From Streptomyces albogriseolus (GTDB lineage Bacteria; Actinomycetota; Actinomycetes; Streptomycetales; Streptomycetaceae): a DNA stretch of 64,000 nt. The notes under the pieces are model-generated. The model searched no databases, was not told the origin of the DNA, and saw only the letters and a list, made by a program, of their open reading frames with translations. Numbering within the stretch: the stretch's first letter is position 1; every line of letters begins with the position of its first letter. Of this stretch, positions 8,740 to 17,201 are shown piece after piece. The DNA is taken from contig BMVA01000007.1 of NCBI GenBank assembly GCA_014650475.1, positions 62,001-126,000 of the forward strand. Direction: 5' to 3'. The position numbers were made by a program, and so were the translations under genes.

Positions 8740-8901
8740 CTACGCAGCCGCGCGCCGGTCGCGTACGGCCTTCTCGTGCCGCGGCGGCTCGGGCGCGGGC
8801 GGCGGCGTGGAGACGGCGGCGGCCGCCGCGCACGCGGCGAGCAGGTCGCGCATGGACACCGGTCGCGGCGTGGACTCACGCCTGCTCGGGACGGCCGGCA
8901 T
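8740..8901 (-). CDS. Small 53-aa hypothetical protein
   Basis: A 53-aa ORF with an excellent ribosome binding site (AGGAGG, 5-6 bases before ATG 8901). It begins MPAVPSRRESTPRPVSMRDL, continues with a hydrophobic alanine-rich stretch (LAACAAAAAV, about 20-29) and ends in a charged tail. It has no recognised family. A strong palindrome lies 30-51 bases upstream, so it seems to be a regulated gene. The hydrophobic run is too short for a sure membrane segment. Confidence 0.65.
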   Translation of the reverse strand: MPAVPSRRESTPRPVSMRDLLAACAAAAAVSTPPPAPEPPRHEKAVRDRRAAA

Positions 8902-8930
8902 GGACGCCTCCTGGACATCGGGGGCGGGAC

Positions 8931-8952
8931 GCGGTTAGGTAACCCTAACCGC
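8931..8952. promoter_or_regulatory. Palindrome upstream of the 53-aa ORF, iron-box-like
   Basis: Perfect 8-bp arms GCGGTTAG (8931-8938) and CTAACCGC (8945-8952) surround GTAACC. The stretch from TTAGG at 8935 agrees with 14 of 19 positions of the DtxR/IdeR/DmdR iron-box consensus as I remember it, but the symmetry axis is shifted from that of a true iron box. The bound regulator is therefore uncertain. Confidence 0.5.
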
Positions 8953-9021
8953 GAGCTGGATACCATGTGACCACGCGGGACACCGCGGACGCAACACCTT
9001 GCCGACACCTTGTCGGGACGC

Positions 9022-9525
9022 TCAGGCGGACAGCGACCCCAGCTCGGCCCCGGCCCAGCGGGCGCCCACCCCCTGCACGGTCACGTGCCGGACCTCGTCC
9101 GTGGTGTCGCCGACCGCCCGGTGGATGACGACGTGCAGCCGGTCCTCGGTCAGCTCCTCGACCTTGCCCTCGCCCCACTCCACGACGACCACCGACTCGG
9201 GCAGCGAGACGTCGAGGTCCAGGTCCTCCATCTCGTCGAGCCCGCCGGACAGCCGGTAGGCGTCGACGTGCACCAGCGGTGGACCGTCCCCCAGCGAGGG
9301 GTGCACCCGCGCGATGACGAACGTCGGCGAGGTCACCGCGCCCCGCACACCGAGCCCTTCGCCGAGCCCGCGCGTCAGGGTCGTCTTGCCGGCCCCCAGC
9401 TCACCGGAGAGCAGCACGAGGTCGCCCGCGCGCAGCAGCTTCGCGAGCCGGCGCCCGAGGTCGCGCATCTGCTCGGGGGAGGTGACGGTCAGTTCAGCGG
9501 GGCTCTGCGGTGCTACTGCTTCCAT
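9022..9525 (-). CDS. tsaE: tRNA threonylcarbamoyladenosine biosynthesis ATPase TsaE
   Basis: A 167-aa P-loop ATPase for t6A formation. The Walker A motif GELGAGKTT (about 41-49) is followed by TRGLGEGLG, VTSPTF and the Walker B-like HVDAYRL, all typical. ATG 9525 is used; a GTG at 9531 is an equal alternative. Its 5' end overlaps the 3' end of the hydrolase gene by 32 bases, so the two are probably co-transcribed. It is separated from tsaB by the YkuD-like gene and the 53-aa ORF. Confidence 0.95.
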   Translation of the reverse strand: MEAVAPQSPAELTVTSPEQMRDLGRRLAKLLRAGDLVLLSGELGAGKTTLTRGLGEGLGVRGAVTSPTFVIARVHPSLGDGPPLVHVDAYRLSGGLDEMEDLDLDVSLPESVVVVEWGEGKVEELTEDRLHVVIHRAVGDTTDEVRHVTVQGVGARWAGAELGSLSA

Positions 9526-10708
9526 AGCCACCCACGGTAGCCCCTGCGGGCACCGCGCCCGCGCGGACGAGCAGGTCGGCGAGGCGGTCGGTCACCTGCT
9601 CGGGATGCTCCAGCATCACCAGGTGCCCGGCGTCCGGCACGAGCACCAGCTCGGCCCCGGGCAGCAGATCGGCGATGCCCTCGCTGTGCTCACTCGGGGT
9701 GACGAGATCCCCCACGCCCGCGAGCACCAGCACCGGCATGTCACGGAAGTGCGCCAGCGCCTCGGCCTTGTCGTGATCGTCGAAGGCCGGGTAGTACTCG
9801 GCGACCACGTCGATCGGCGTCGACTCGATCATCCGCTCGGCGAACCGCGCGACGGCGGGATCGACGTCCCGCGAGGCGAACGAGTACCGCTTGATGACCC
9901 CGGCGAACAGGTCGGCGGTGGCCCGCCGCCCCTTCTCCACCAGCTCGGCCCGCTGCCCCAGCGCCTTCAGCACCCCGGGCAGCACCCGCCGCACGGCGTT
10001 GACCCCGGCCACCGGCAGCCCGAAGTTGACCTCCCCCAGCCGCCCCGACGACGTCCCCACCAGAGCGACACCGGCACACCGCTCCCGGATCAGCTCCGGG
10101 AACTGCTCGGCGAGCGCCATCACGGTCATCCCGCCCATGGAGTGGCCGACCAGCACCAGCGGCCCTTCAGGAGCGGCGGCATCGATGACGGCCTTCAGAT
10201 CCCGCCCGAGCTGCTCGATGCTCACCGGCTCCCCGCGCTCCACCTGCGCGGCGCCCCGCGCCGAACGCCCGTGGCTGCGCTGGTCCCAGTACACGGACCG
10301 CACCACACCGCGCAACGCGGCCCGCTGGAAGTGCCAGGAATCCTGGCTGAGGCAGTACCCGTGACTGAACACCACGGTCACGGGGGCGGGCACCCGCCGC
10401 CCGAACAACCGCCGCCGCCTACCGCGCTCCGCGTCCGCCTCGACCTCGTCGACCTCGTAGTACAACTCGGTCCCGTCATCGGCGTACGCCTTGCCGGGCG
10501 TGCCCCGCAGCGAGCCGTACGGCCCGGCCGAGTCCAGGACGAGCCGGGCCCTGCGGCGTATGCCCCGGCCGACGGTCATCCGCTCTATGGCCACACCGGC
10601 GGCGGCCCCGGTGGCCAGCACGCCTATCGCGAGGCCCGCGACACCGGTCGCCCGGCGCCACCCCCCGGCGGACGCGGCCGTCACGGCCTGCGTACTGCTC
10701 TCGCTCAC
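9494..10708 (-). CDS. Membrane-anchored alpha/beta hydrolase
   Basis: A 404-aa alpha/beta-hydrolase. An N-terminal transmembrane segment lies at about 20-41, then the fold begins with VTVVFSHGYCLSQDSW. The nucleophile elbow is GHSMGG (Ser190); the acid is probably in GVGDLVTP and the His in DAGHLVMLEHPE. GTG 10708 was chosen because GAGGAGCG sits just upstream. The substrate is unknown. It lies between alr and tsaE on the same strand, a conserved Streptomyces arrangement. Confidence 0.88.
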   Translation of the reverse strand: MSESSTQAVTAASAGGWRRATGVAGLAIGVLATGAAAGVAIERMTVGRGIRRRARLVLDSAGPYGSLRGTPGKAYADDGTELYYEVDEVEADAERGRRRRLFGRRVPAPVTVVFSHGYCLSQDSWHFQRAALRGVVRSVYWDQRSHGRSARGAAQVERGEPVSIEQLGRDLKAVIDAAAPEGPLVLVGHSMGGMTVMALAEQFPELIRERCAGVALVGTSSGRLGEVNFGLPVAGVNAVRRVLPGVLKALGQRAELVEKGRRATADLFAGVIKRYSFASRDVDPAVARFAERMIESTPIDVVAEYYPAFDDHDKAEALAHFRDMPVLVLAGVGDLVTPSEHSEGIADLLPGAELVLVPDAGHLVMLEHPEQVTDRLADLLVRAGAVPAGATVGGYGSSSTAEPR

Positions 10709-10744
10709 GTACCGCTCCTCTTCCCCGGACCCCACGCAGGGCGC

Positions 10745-11923
10745 TTACCCGCTCTGTTCCCCGTTCACATATACGCGCGGGACGCGGCTGCCGATCCGGG
10801 TGACGATCTCGTACGCGATGGTCCCGGACGCCTGCGCCCAGTCCTCCGCGGTGGGCTCACCCCGGTCGCCGGGCCCGAACAGCACCGCCTCGGCCCCCGC
10901 CCCGGGCTCGTCACCCCCCAGATCCACCACGAACTGGTCCATCGCGACCCGCCCGGCGACGGTCCGCCACTTCCCCTCGACCAGCACGGGCCCGGCGCTG
11001 GAGGCATGCCGCGGAATGCCGTCGGCGTACCCGAGCGGCACGAGCCCCAGCGTGGTGGCCCCCGCGGTCACGTAGTGATGCCCGTAGCTGACGCCGTGCC
11101 CGCCCGGCACGTGCTTCACCAGCGCCAGCGACGCCTTGAGGGTCATCGCGGGCCGCAGCCCCAGCTCCATCGGCGTGCCAATCTCGGGGCTGGGCGAGAC
11201 GCCGTACATCGCGATGCCGGGCCGCACCAGATCGAAGTGGCTCTCCGGCAACGTCAGCGTCGCGGGCGAATTGGCGATGTGCCGCACTTCGGGCTCCACG
11301 CCCCGCGCCTCGGCGTACGCCACCATCTCCCGGAACGTCGACAGCTGCCCGGCGATGGACGGATGACCCGGCTCATCGGCACAGGCGAAGTGCGACCACA
11401 GCCCGGTGACCTTCAGCAGCCCCTCGGCCTCCGCACGCAGCGCGCCGGCGACCAGCTCGGCCCAGTCCCCGGGCTGGCACCCGCCCCGCCCGAGCCCGGT
11501 GTCCGCCTTGAGCTGCACCCGCGCGGCCCGTCCGGCCGACCTCGCTGCCGCGACGACCTCGTCCAGCGCCCACATCCCGCTCACCGAGACGTCGACGTCG
11601 GCCTCGATCGCCTCGCGCCAGGGCCCGCCGGGCGTCCACAGCCAGCACATGACCCGGACGTCGTCCGGCACCCCGGAGCCCGGCGCCCTCAGCGCGAGCG
11701 CCTCCTGCGGCGTGGCGGCGCCCAGCCAGGTCGCGCCGGCCTCCACGGCCGCACGGGCGCAGGAGGCGGCGCCGTGCCCGTAGCCGTCGGCCTTGACGAC
11801 GGCCATCAGGGCGGCGCGGGGGGCGCGCTCACGCAGGGTGCGTACGTTGGCCCGCACGGCGGCCAGATCGATCACAGCGCGAGCTCGGAGCTGCGCGCCG
11901 TGCGGGTCGGCTGTCTCTTTCAT
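10745..11923 (-). CDS. alr: Alanine racemase
   Basis: The 392-aa PLP enzyme supplies D-Ala for peptidoglycan. The PLP lysine is in VVKADGYGHG (Lys44) of the N-terminal TIM barrel. The C-terminal barrel holds HGVSYGHHY (catalytic Tyr), PLGYADGIPR and RVAMDQFVVDLG. ATG 11923 starts the protein; a 55-codon upstream extension is low-complexity. It is flanked by the hydrolase (36-bp gap) and the NAD(P)HX repair gene. Confidence 0.96.
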   Translation of the reverse strand: MKETADPHGAQLRARAVIDLAAVRANVRTLRERAPRAALMAVVKADGYGHGAASCARAAVEAGATWLGAATPQEALALRAPGSGVPDDVRVMCWLWTPGGPWREAIEADVDVSVSGMWALDEVVAAARSAGRAARVQLKADTGLGRGGCQPGDWAELVAGALRAEAEGLLKVTGLWSHFACADEPGHPSIAGQLSTFREMVAYAEARGVEPEVRHIANSPATLTLPESHFDLVRPGIAMYGVSPSPEIGTPMELGLRPAMTLKASLALVKHVPGGHGVSYGHHYVTAGATTLGLVPLGYADGIPRHASSAGPVLVEGKWRTVAGRVAMDQFVVDLGGDEPGAGAEAVLFGPGDRGEPTAEDWAQASGTIAYEIVTRIGSRVPRVYVNGEQSG

Positions 11924-12038
11924 CCCGGACAGTCTCTCAGAGCACCCACGCCCACCCCTCGCACCGGGGTGCGGCGCCTTTGCACTCCGTGCGCTTCTCC
12001 GTCCGGAGGGGGTGGGGCGGGGTGCGTCAGCCCTCACC

Positions 12039-13490
12039 TCAGCCCCGCACCACGCTCCGCCAAGCCTCCGGAATCCGCGCCGCGACATCCTCCGCGCTCA
12101 CCGGCGCCCCCTCCGCCGCGAACCGCCCCGCCAGCCCATGCAGATACGCCGCCGCACTCCCCGCGTCCACCGCCGACAACCCCGCCGCCAGCAGCGACCC
12201 CCCGAGCCCCGACAGCACATCCCCGCTCCCCGCCGTGGCCAGCCACGGCGTCCCCGTCGGGTTCACCCGCACCGCACCCCCACCCCCCGCCTGAGCCACC
12301 AACGTCGTGGACCCCTTCAGCAGCACAGCGGCCCCGTACCGCCCCGCCAGCTCCCGCACGGCCGCCAGCCGTCCCGACTCCACTTCCTCCCGCTCGACCC
12401 CCAGCAGCGCGGCCGCCTCCCCCGCATGCGGAGTCATCAACGTCGGCACCCCCCGAGCCCCCCTCGCCCGCACCGCCTCGACCCCCGCCAACCGCAACCC
12501 GTCCGCGTCGATCAGCACCGGCACGTCCGCCGCCAGCACCTCCCCCACGGTCGCCGCGTCGTCCCCCGCCCCCGGCCCGACCACCCACGCCTGCACCCGC
12601 CCGGCCCGCGCAGGCCCCCGCTCCGACACCAGCGTCTCGGGATGCCGGGCCAGCACCGCACCGCCCGCCGGCCCCACGTACCGCACGGCCCCGGCCCCGC
12701 CCCGCAAGGCCCCGCCCACCGCGAGCACGGCCGCCCCCGGATACCGGGCGGACCCGGCGGCAACGCCGACGACCCCCCGCCGGTACTTGTCGCTCTCCGC
12801 AGCAGGCACCGGCAACAACCGCGCGACGTCCGCATGCTGCAGCGCCTCCACCTCAGGCGTCCGCGCCCCGCCCGTCTCCAGCCCGATGTCGACGAACCGC
12901 ACCACCCCCGCGTACTCCCGAGCCGGATCGATCAACAACCCCGGCTTGTACGCCCCGAAGGTGACCGTGACATCCGCCCGCACGGCGGCCCCCCGTGCCT
13001 CCCCCGTGTCCGCGTCGACCCCACTCGGCAGATCCACGGCGACGACCACCCCCCGCCCCCGCCGCGCAGCCTCCGCGAGCGGCACCGCTTCCTCCCGCAG
13101 CCCGCCCTTCCCCCCGATCCCCACGATCCCGTCCACGACAAGATCGGCCTGCTCGACACACGCCTCCGCGCCCCCGGCCGCCACCACGGAACCCCCCGCC
13201 CGCCGCAGCGCGGCCAGCCCACCCGCGTGCGCCCGCCCCGGCGCCAGCAGCACGGCCCGCACCCCGGCCCCCCGCCGAGCCAGCCGCGCGCCGGCGTACA
13301 ACGCGTCGCCCCCGTTGTCGCCGCTCCCCACCAGCAGCACCACCCGGCTGCCGTACACCCGCCCCAGCACATCCGCGCACGCCGCGGCGAGTCCCGCGGC
13401 GGCGCGCTGCATCAGCGCCCCCTCCGGCGCCCGCGCCATCAGTTCCCGCTCCGCCGCCCTGACCGTCTCCACGCTGTAAGCAGTCCGCAT
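12039..13490 (-). CDS. nnr: Bifunctional NAD(P)H-hydrate epimerase / ADP-dependent NAD(P)H-hydrate dehydratase
   Basis: A 483-aa fusion that repairs hydrated NAD(P)H. The N-terminal YjeF/epimerase half (about 1-215) has VGSGDNGGDALYAG and VAVDLPSGVDADTG. The C-terminal ribokinase-like dehydratase half (about 235-480) has LMTPHAGEAAALLG and GTPWLATAGSGDVLSG, with the catalytic Asp in the GSGD loop. ATG 13490 begins MRTAYSVETVRAAE, a standard epimerase start. It is upstream of alr with a 115-bp gap. Confidence 0.95.
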   Translation of the reverse strand: MRTAYSVETVRAAERELMARAPEGALMQRAAAGLAAACADVLGRVYGSRVVLLVGSGDNGGDALYAGARLARRGAGVRAVLLAPGRAHAGGLAALRRAGGSVVAAGGAEACVEQADLVVDGIVGIGGKGGLREEAVPLAEAARRGRGVVVAVDLPSGVDADTGEARGAAVRADVTVTFGAYKPGLLIDPAREYAGVVRFVDIGLETGGARTPEVEALQHADVARLLPVPAAESDKYRRGVVGVAAGSARYPGAAVLAVGGALRGGAGAVRYVGPAGGAVLARHPETLVSERGPARAGRVQAWVVGPGAGDDAATVGEVLAADVPVLIDADGLRLAGVEAVRARGARGVPTLMTPHAGEAAALLGVEREEVESGRLAAVRELAGRYGAAVLLKGSTTLVAQAGGGGAVRVNPTGTPWLATAGSGDVLSGLGGSLLAAGLSAVDAGSAAAYLHGLAGRFAAEGAPVSAEDVAARIPEAWRSVVRG

Positions 13491-13589
13491 ACGTCCGAGT
13501 TTCCCGCACCCCCATCCCCACGCCCTCGCGTCGCCCCACCCCCTTGACTCCGCGCAGCGCCCTTGCCACAATCCCGGCCCCCCACCGGA

Positions 13590-13616
13590 TGAATCGATTC
13601 ACTCGAACCGGTTCGA
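13590..13616. promoter_or_regulatory. Two adjacent perfect palindromes before the beta-helix gene
   Basis: TGAATCGATTCA (13590-13601) and TCGAACCGGTTCGA (13603-13616) are perfect palindromes one base apart, 24-50 bases before the ATG. The first has the shape of a LacI-family operator. Both would overlap the promoter or start region, suggesting repression. Confidence 0.6.
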
Positions 13617-13639
13617 CAACCGACAAGGACAACACCCCC

Positions 13640-14824
13640 ATGCGACGCAGAGCCGCGTTACTCGCGACATCGGCCGCCACCGCCCTCCTGACGGCGACGG
13701 CCACCCTCACCGCCCCCACCGCGTCCGCGGAGGCGCCCACCCCCGCCTCGACCCCCGCCCCCGCTCGCGCGGCAGCCTGCGGTGACGGCGCCTACCACGC
13801 CGAAGCCGTCAAGAACGGCTCCACCTGGACCGCCCGCCGGGGCAGCAGCACGGTCTACACCGGCACCGACATGCGCGCCGCCGCCCAGGCGGCGATCGGC
13901 GCCCTCACGGCGAACCGCACCAGCAAGGAACGCGTCGTGGTGCGCGGCTCCGGCTCCGTCTCGGCCGGCTCCCGCATCTCCCTCCCCAGCTACACGGTGC
14001 TCGACGTCTGCGGCACGATCGACGTCACCGGCACCGGCTCGGGCGACCAGGCGCCGGTCTACTCGCGCGGCACGCGCGACATCGAGGTGCAGCACCTCAA
14101 CGTCACCGGCGCCCCGCTCTACGGCATCTTCCTGCGCAACGTGCAGAACGTGGTCCTGGGCCAGATCGACATGCGGCTCTCCCGCGGCCTCGGCGTCCGC
14201 ATCGACAACCGCGGCGACACCAGCCAGTGGACCCGCAACGTCCGTATCGACAATGTGTACGTGTCCGGCGCGTCGAGCCACGCCGTGGAGACGTACGGCG
14301 TCGACGGTCTGACCGTCGGCACGGTCACCGCCCGCAACGTGGGCGAGTCGGGCCTGCTGCTCAACCAGACGATCAACGCCACGGTGTCGAAGGTGGACGC
14401 GGAGAACGCCGGCGCGGGCACCGGCTACGCGGCGTTCCGCATGGCCAACCGCAACGGCCGGATCGGCAGCAGTTACGCGACGAACATCCGCGTCGGCGAG
14501 GTGATCGCGCGCGGCGGCGGGCGCGGCGTGTTCTGCGTCTCGGAGAGCGGCGGCGCGACGATCGACAGGATCACGCTGTCCGACACCGGCAACAACGCGA
14601 TCCTCATCGAGAACTGCTACAACGTGACCCTCGCGGCGCAGAGCGGCACGGTCACCGGCGGCGGCGAGATCCGCCTGGCGGCCCGCTCGGAGTTCCCGAA
14701 CAACAGGGACATCACCGTCCAGAACCTCACGGTGACGAACTCCTCCATCCGCGAGAGCCCCTGCGGCGAGAACACCACCTTCCGCAACAACCGCCTGGTG
14801 AACAGCACCCAGTCCATCTGCTGA
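13640..14824 (+). CDS. Secreted right-handed beta-helix (pectin-lyase-fold) protein with TTA codon
   Basis: A 394-aa exported protein: a signal peptide (about 1-32, ending ASAEA), an Ala/Pro linker, then parallel beta-helix coils (IEVQHLNVTGAPLYGIFLRN, VRIDNVYVSGASSHAVETYG, LTVGTVTARNVGESGLLLN). Cysteines near the ends of the helix may form disulfides. The family includes pectate lyases and polysaccharide hydrolases; catalytic residues cannot be assigned from inspection. Codon 7 is TTA (13658-13660), so expression should depend on bldA tRNA. AAGGAC precedes the ATG. Two palindromes lie in the promoter. Confidence 0.85.
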   Translation: MRRRAALLATSAATALLTATATLTAPTASAEAPTPASTPAPARAAACGDGAYHAEAVKNGSTWTARRGSSTVYTGTDMRAAAQAAIGALTANRTSKERVVVRGSGSVSAGSRISLPSYTVLDVCGTIDVTGTGSGDQAPVYSRGTRDIEVQHLNVTGAPLYGIFLRNVQNVVLGQIDMRLSRGLGVRIDNRGDTSQWTRNVRIDNVYVSGASSHAVETYGVDGLTVGTVTARNVGESGLLLNQTINATVSKVDAENAGAGTGYAAFRMANRNGRIGSSYATNIRVGEVIARGGGRGVFCVSESGGATIDRITLSDTGNNAILIENCYNVTLAAQSGTVTGGGEIRLAARSEFPNNRDITVQNLTVTNSSIRESPCGENTTFRNNRLVNSTQSIC

Positions 14825-14963
14825 CCGGATCGACCGGCGCCCGGCACGAAGCGGTGACCCGCACCGCCGGGAGCGGGCGTCCGCACCGGCGCGGGCGTCC
14901 GCGGCCGCGTCCCGTGCCAGACCTCCGGCAGTCGGAGCCGCCCGCCCCCTGACGTCTCGTCGC

Positions 14964-15332
14964 TCACGTGCGGTCGTGGAGAGTGACGTGGTAGCCGTCG
15001 GGGTCGGCGAAGGTGAAGGTCCGGCCGAAGGGGCCGTCGATCGGCGCGGAGACGATCGTGTGACCGCCGGCGACGAGCGCATCGTGGATCGCCTGGACAT
15101 CGGTGGCGTGGAGCCAGATCGCGGCGCCGATGCCGGGCTGGGCGACGGATGTCAGATCCGTGCCGGGAACGACGTCGCGCAGGGCGAAGGCGATCGGCTT
15201 CGTGGCGAAGACGACGGCGTGCGCGGGCCCGGCCGGCGAGCGGACGAGGCCCAGGTACTGCTCGTAGAACGCCTGCGAGGCGTCGCGGTCACGCACCTGC
15301 AGCGAGATGAAGTCGGGGCCGGTGACGGGCAT
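14964..15332 (-). CDS. VOC-family (glyoxalase/dioxygenase-like) protein
   Basis: A 122-aa vicinal-oxygen-chelate protein with paired beta-alpha-beta-beta-beta modules (FISLQVRDRDASQAFYEQ; WLHATDVQAIHDALVAGG; FTFADPDGYHVTLHD). It may be an enzyme or a drug-binding resistance protein. It is divergent from the marR-type gene and two matching palindromes fill the shared 61-bp promoter, so it is probably repressed by that regulator. Confidence 0.88.
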   Translation of the reverse strand: MPVTGPDFISLQVRDRDASQAFYEQYLGLVRSPAGPAHAVVFATKPIAFALRDVVPGTDLTSVAQPGIGAAIWLHATDVQAIHDALVAGGHTIVSAPIDGPFGRTFTFADPDGYHVTLHDRT

Positions 15333-15350
15333 GATGAACTCCTTCTTCGG

Positions 15351-15394
15351 TGTCAGTTTTCTGACACGCGGCAGGCTATGTCAGAATACTGACA
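15351..15394. promoter_or_regulatory. Two MarR-type operators between the VOC and MarR genes
   Basis: TGTCAGTTTTCTGACA (15351-15366) and TGTCAGAATACTGACA (15379-15394) share the arms TGTCAG/CTGACA with four-base centres and are 28 bp apart. The second touches the MarR gene ATG. Confidence 0.8.
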
Positions 15395-15843
15395 TGAGTC
15401 AAAGAGGTGACGGCGTCGACCTGGAGACGTCATTGGGGTACCTGCTGAAGGAAGCGTCGAGCGCCCTGCGCGCAGCCATGGAAGACGTACTGCGCCCCCT
15501 CGGGATGAGCATCACGCACTACTCCTGCCTCGAGCTGCTCGCCCAACGCCCCGGTCTGTCGAACTCCGAACTCGCGCGAGGCGCGTTCGTGACACGGCAG
15601 ACGATGAACGTGCTCCTCCAGGCCCTGGAACGAGACGGCTACGTGACCAGACCCGCACAGGCGCCCGCCGGGAAGGCCCTTCCCGCACGACTCACGCCGC
15701 GCGGGCGGCAGCACCTCGACGTGGCCAGCAAAGCCGTCCGGTCCGTCGAGGCCAGGATGCTGGGCGGCCTGACCAGCGCCGAGCAGTCGGACGCACTTCG
15801 CATCCTGCGGACGATGACCCGCTCCCTGCGCGACGACGACTGA
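15394..15843 (+). CDS. MarR-family transcriptional regulator
   Basis: A 149-aa winged-helix regulator from ATG 15394. The recognition region is GLSNSELARGAFVTRQTMNVLLQ followed by the wing LERDGYVTRPAQAPAGKALPARLTPRG. The ligand is unknown. It is divergent from the VOC gene, and one operator-like palindrome overlaps its own start, so autorepression is likely. Confidence 0.92.
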   Translation: MSQRGDGVDLETSLGYLLKEASSALRAAMEDVLRPLGMSITHYSCLELLAQRPGLSNSELARGAFVTRQTMNVLLQALERDGYVTRPAQAPAGKALPARLTPRGRQHLDVASKAVRSVEARMLGGLTSAEQSDALRILRTMTRSLRDDD

Positions 15844-15902
15844 CGGGTCCGCCCCGGGCGAAGCCGGCAGTGCTGCCACACGGCGGGTGCCGTCGCGGCC
15901 AT

Positions 15903-15915
15903 CTAACGTTGTTAG
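15903..15915. promoter_or_regulatory. TetR-type operator upstream of the TetR gene
   Basis: CTAACGTTGTTAG is an inverted repeat with arms CTAAC/GTTAG. It lies 75-87 bases before the regulator ATG and matches the two sites upstream of the SnoaL-like gene (17202-17232). Confidence 0.7.
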
Positions 15916-15989
15916 GATGACTGGGCCGTGACGGTGCCGCCGACCCCCGCGGCTCCTGCCGAGGACACGCTGGAAGCGAGGTGCCCACC

Positions 15990-16592
15990 ATGCCGACCAG
16001 CACCAGGCGGGCCCGCGAACGCGCGAACACCCGTGCACGCATCATCGAGGCCGCGTTGCACATCCTCGAGAACGACGGTGTCACGGCGCTGACGATCCGG
16101 CGCATAGCCGATGCCGTCGAATACTCCGCACCCGTGGTCTATCAGCACTTCGCCAACAAGGACGCGCTCGTGCTGGAGCTCGTCGCCCACGGCCACCGGC
16201 TGATGATGGCCGAGCTGCGGCAGGCCGCCGAGGAGCCCGACATCGACCGGCGCTTCCTGTTGCTCGCGTCCGAGAGCGTCCGGTTCGCCGGCGAGCATCC
16301 GCACCTGTATCAGGTGATGAACGACAACACGGTCGACGCGGAGGAGCGCCTGCGCGCGGCCGCCCCCATGATCGGCCTCTTGAGGGAACTCCTCACCACG
16401 TGGTCGGACGCCCACGACGTGGTCCTGGCCGATTTCGACGAGGCCTGCGACATCGTCTGGGGCACCCTGTCCGGCATAGCGTCGCTCGGCCGCATCGACA
16501 CCGTCGGCAACGAGCGCGCCCAGCAGCTCGCCCGGAAGGCGACGCGGACACTGCTTCGCGGCTGGCAGGCCGACTCTCCGGTGAACGCGTAG
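15990..16592 (+). CDS. TetR-family transcriptional regulator
   Basis: A 200-aa regulator. The N-terminal HTH is at about 12-58 (RARIIEAALHILENDG, LTIRRIADAVEYSAPVVYQHF); the C-terminal ligand domain resembles the WHG/TetR_C group. ATG 15990 has GAGGTG six bases upstream; a GTG at 15981 is possible. It converges on the SnoaL-like gene at 16623, and matching CTAAC/GTTAG palindromes precede both genes. Confidence 0.9.
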   Translation: MPTSTRRARERANTRARIIEAALHILENDGVTALTIRRIADAVEYSAPVVYQHFANKDALVLELVAHGHRLMMAELRQAAEEPDIDRRFLLLASESVRFAGEHPHLYQVMNDNTVDAEERLRAAAPMIGLLRELLTTWSDAHDVVLADFDEACDIVWGTLSGIASLGRIDTVGNERAQQLARKATRTLLRGWQADSPVNA

Positions 16593-16622
16593 ACACCCGC
16601 TGCCCGGCCCGGCGGGGAGACG

Positions 16623-17186
16623 TCAGCTGCCGGGCGGGGTCCAGTCCGCGGGCAGGCCGGATTCGCTGAGGATCTCCCCCCTGTTGTAGTAGTCGTTGCT
16701 CGACTGGATGAGATTGCCGCGCAGCCGCAGCACCGTCACGAGCGGGACCGCGAACGGGCGAGGCGCACCCACGATGTGACCGCTGAACACCCCCTCGACC
16801 ACCACGCCGTCCCCTCCACGGAACCCACCGGTCGCCTCGAACTTGAGATTCCCGATGAGCTGTCGGGACCCGGTCTCCCACTCCTCGACCCCCTTGGAAC
16901 CACGGAACACCAGGTTCAGGGCACGGTCGGTGTAGACCGCGTCCCTGGTGTACAGGCGGGCCAGATCCCGGGTGTCGCCCGTCGTCCAGGCGGCGGCCCA
17001 GCGCCGCCCGACCGCCGGCACCCGCTCCTCCCCGTGTTCGGGCGCGCCGACGAGCTGCTGCGTCCTGGCCTGCGGCTTGGGCGACGCCTCGGAAGAGGCC
17101 GCGGATCCGGCACCGGCAGTTCCGGCTATCAGGGCCGCCGCGGCCACTCCGACAGCGAGGCCGGGAACGAAACGACGCATGCGCAT
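16623..17186 (-). CDS. Secreted SnoaL-like / NTF2-family protein
   Basis: A 187-aa protein with a signal peptide (about 1-31) and an NTF2-like domain (RRWAAAWTTGDTRDLARLYT, then DAVYTDRALNLVFRG). SnoaL-like proteins are cone-shaped binders or cyclases; no active site can be read here. GAGGAG precedes ATG 17186. Two CTAAC/GTTAG palindromes lie 16-46 bases upstream, so the convergent TetR regulator probably represses it. Confidence 0.82.
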   Translation of the reverse strand: MRMRRFVPGLAVGVAAAALIAGTAGAGSAASSEASPKPQARTQQLVGAPEHGEERVPAVGRRWAAAWTTGDTRDLARLYTRDAVYTDRALNLVFRGSKGVEEWETGSRQLIGNLKFEATGGFRGGDGVVVEGVFSGHIVGAPRPFAVPLVTVLRLRGNLIQSSNDYYNRGEILSESGLPADWTPPGS

Positions 17187-17201
17187 GTGAGTCTCCTCGA
17201 T

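Noticed and set aside
8144-8833. 229-aa minus-strand ORF opposite the YkuD-like gene
   Set aside because: Antisense shadow; the plus-strand frame has a membrane segment and domain similarity, and the 53-aa ORF has a far better ribosome binding site.
9314-12964. 1216-aa open frame on plus
   Set aside because: Antisense to tsaE, the hydrolase, alr and nnr; low-complexity Pro/Arg/Ala composition marks it as a shadow.
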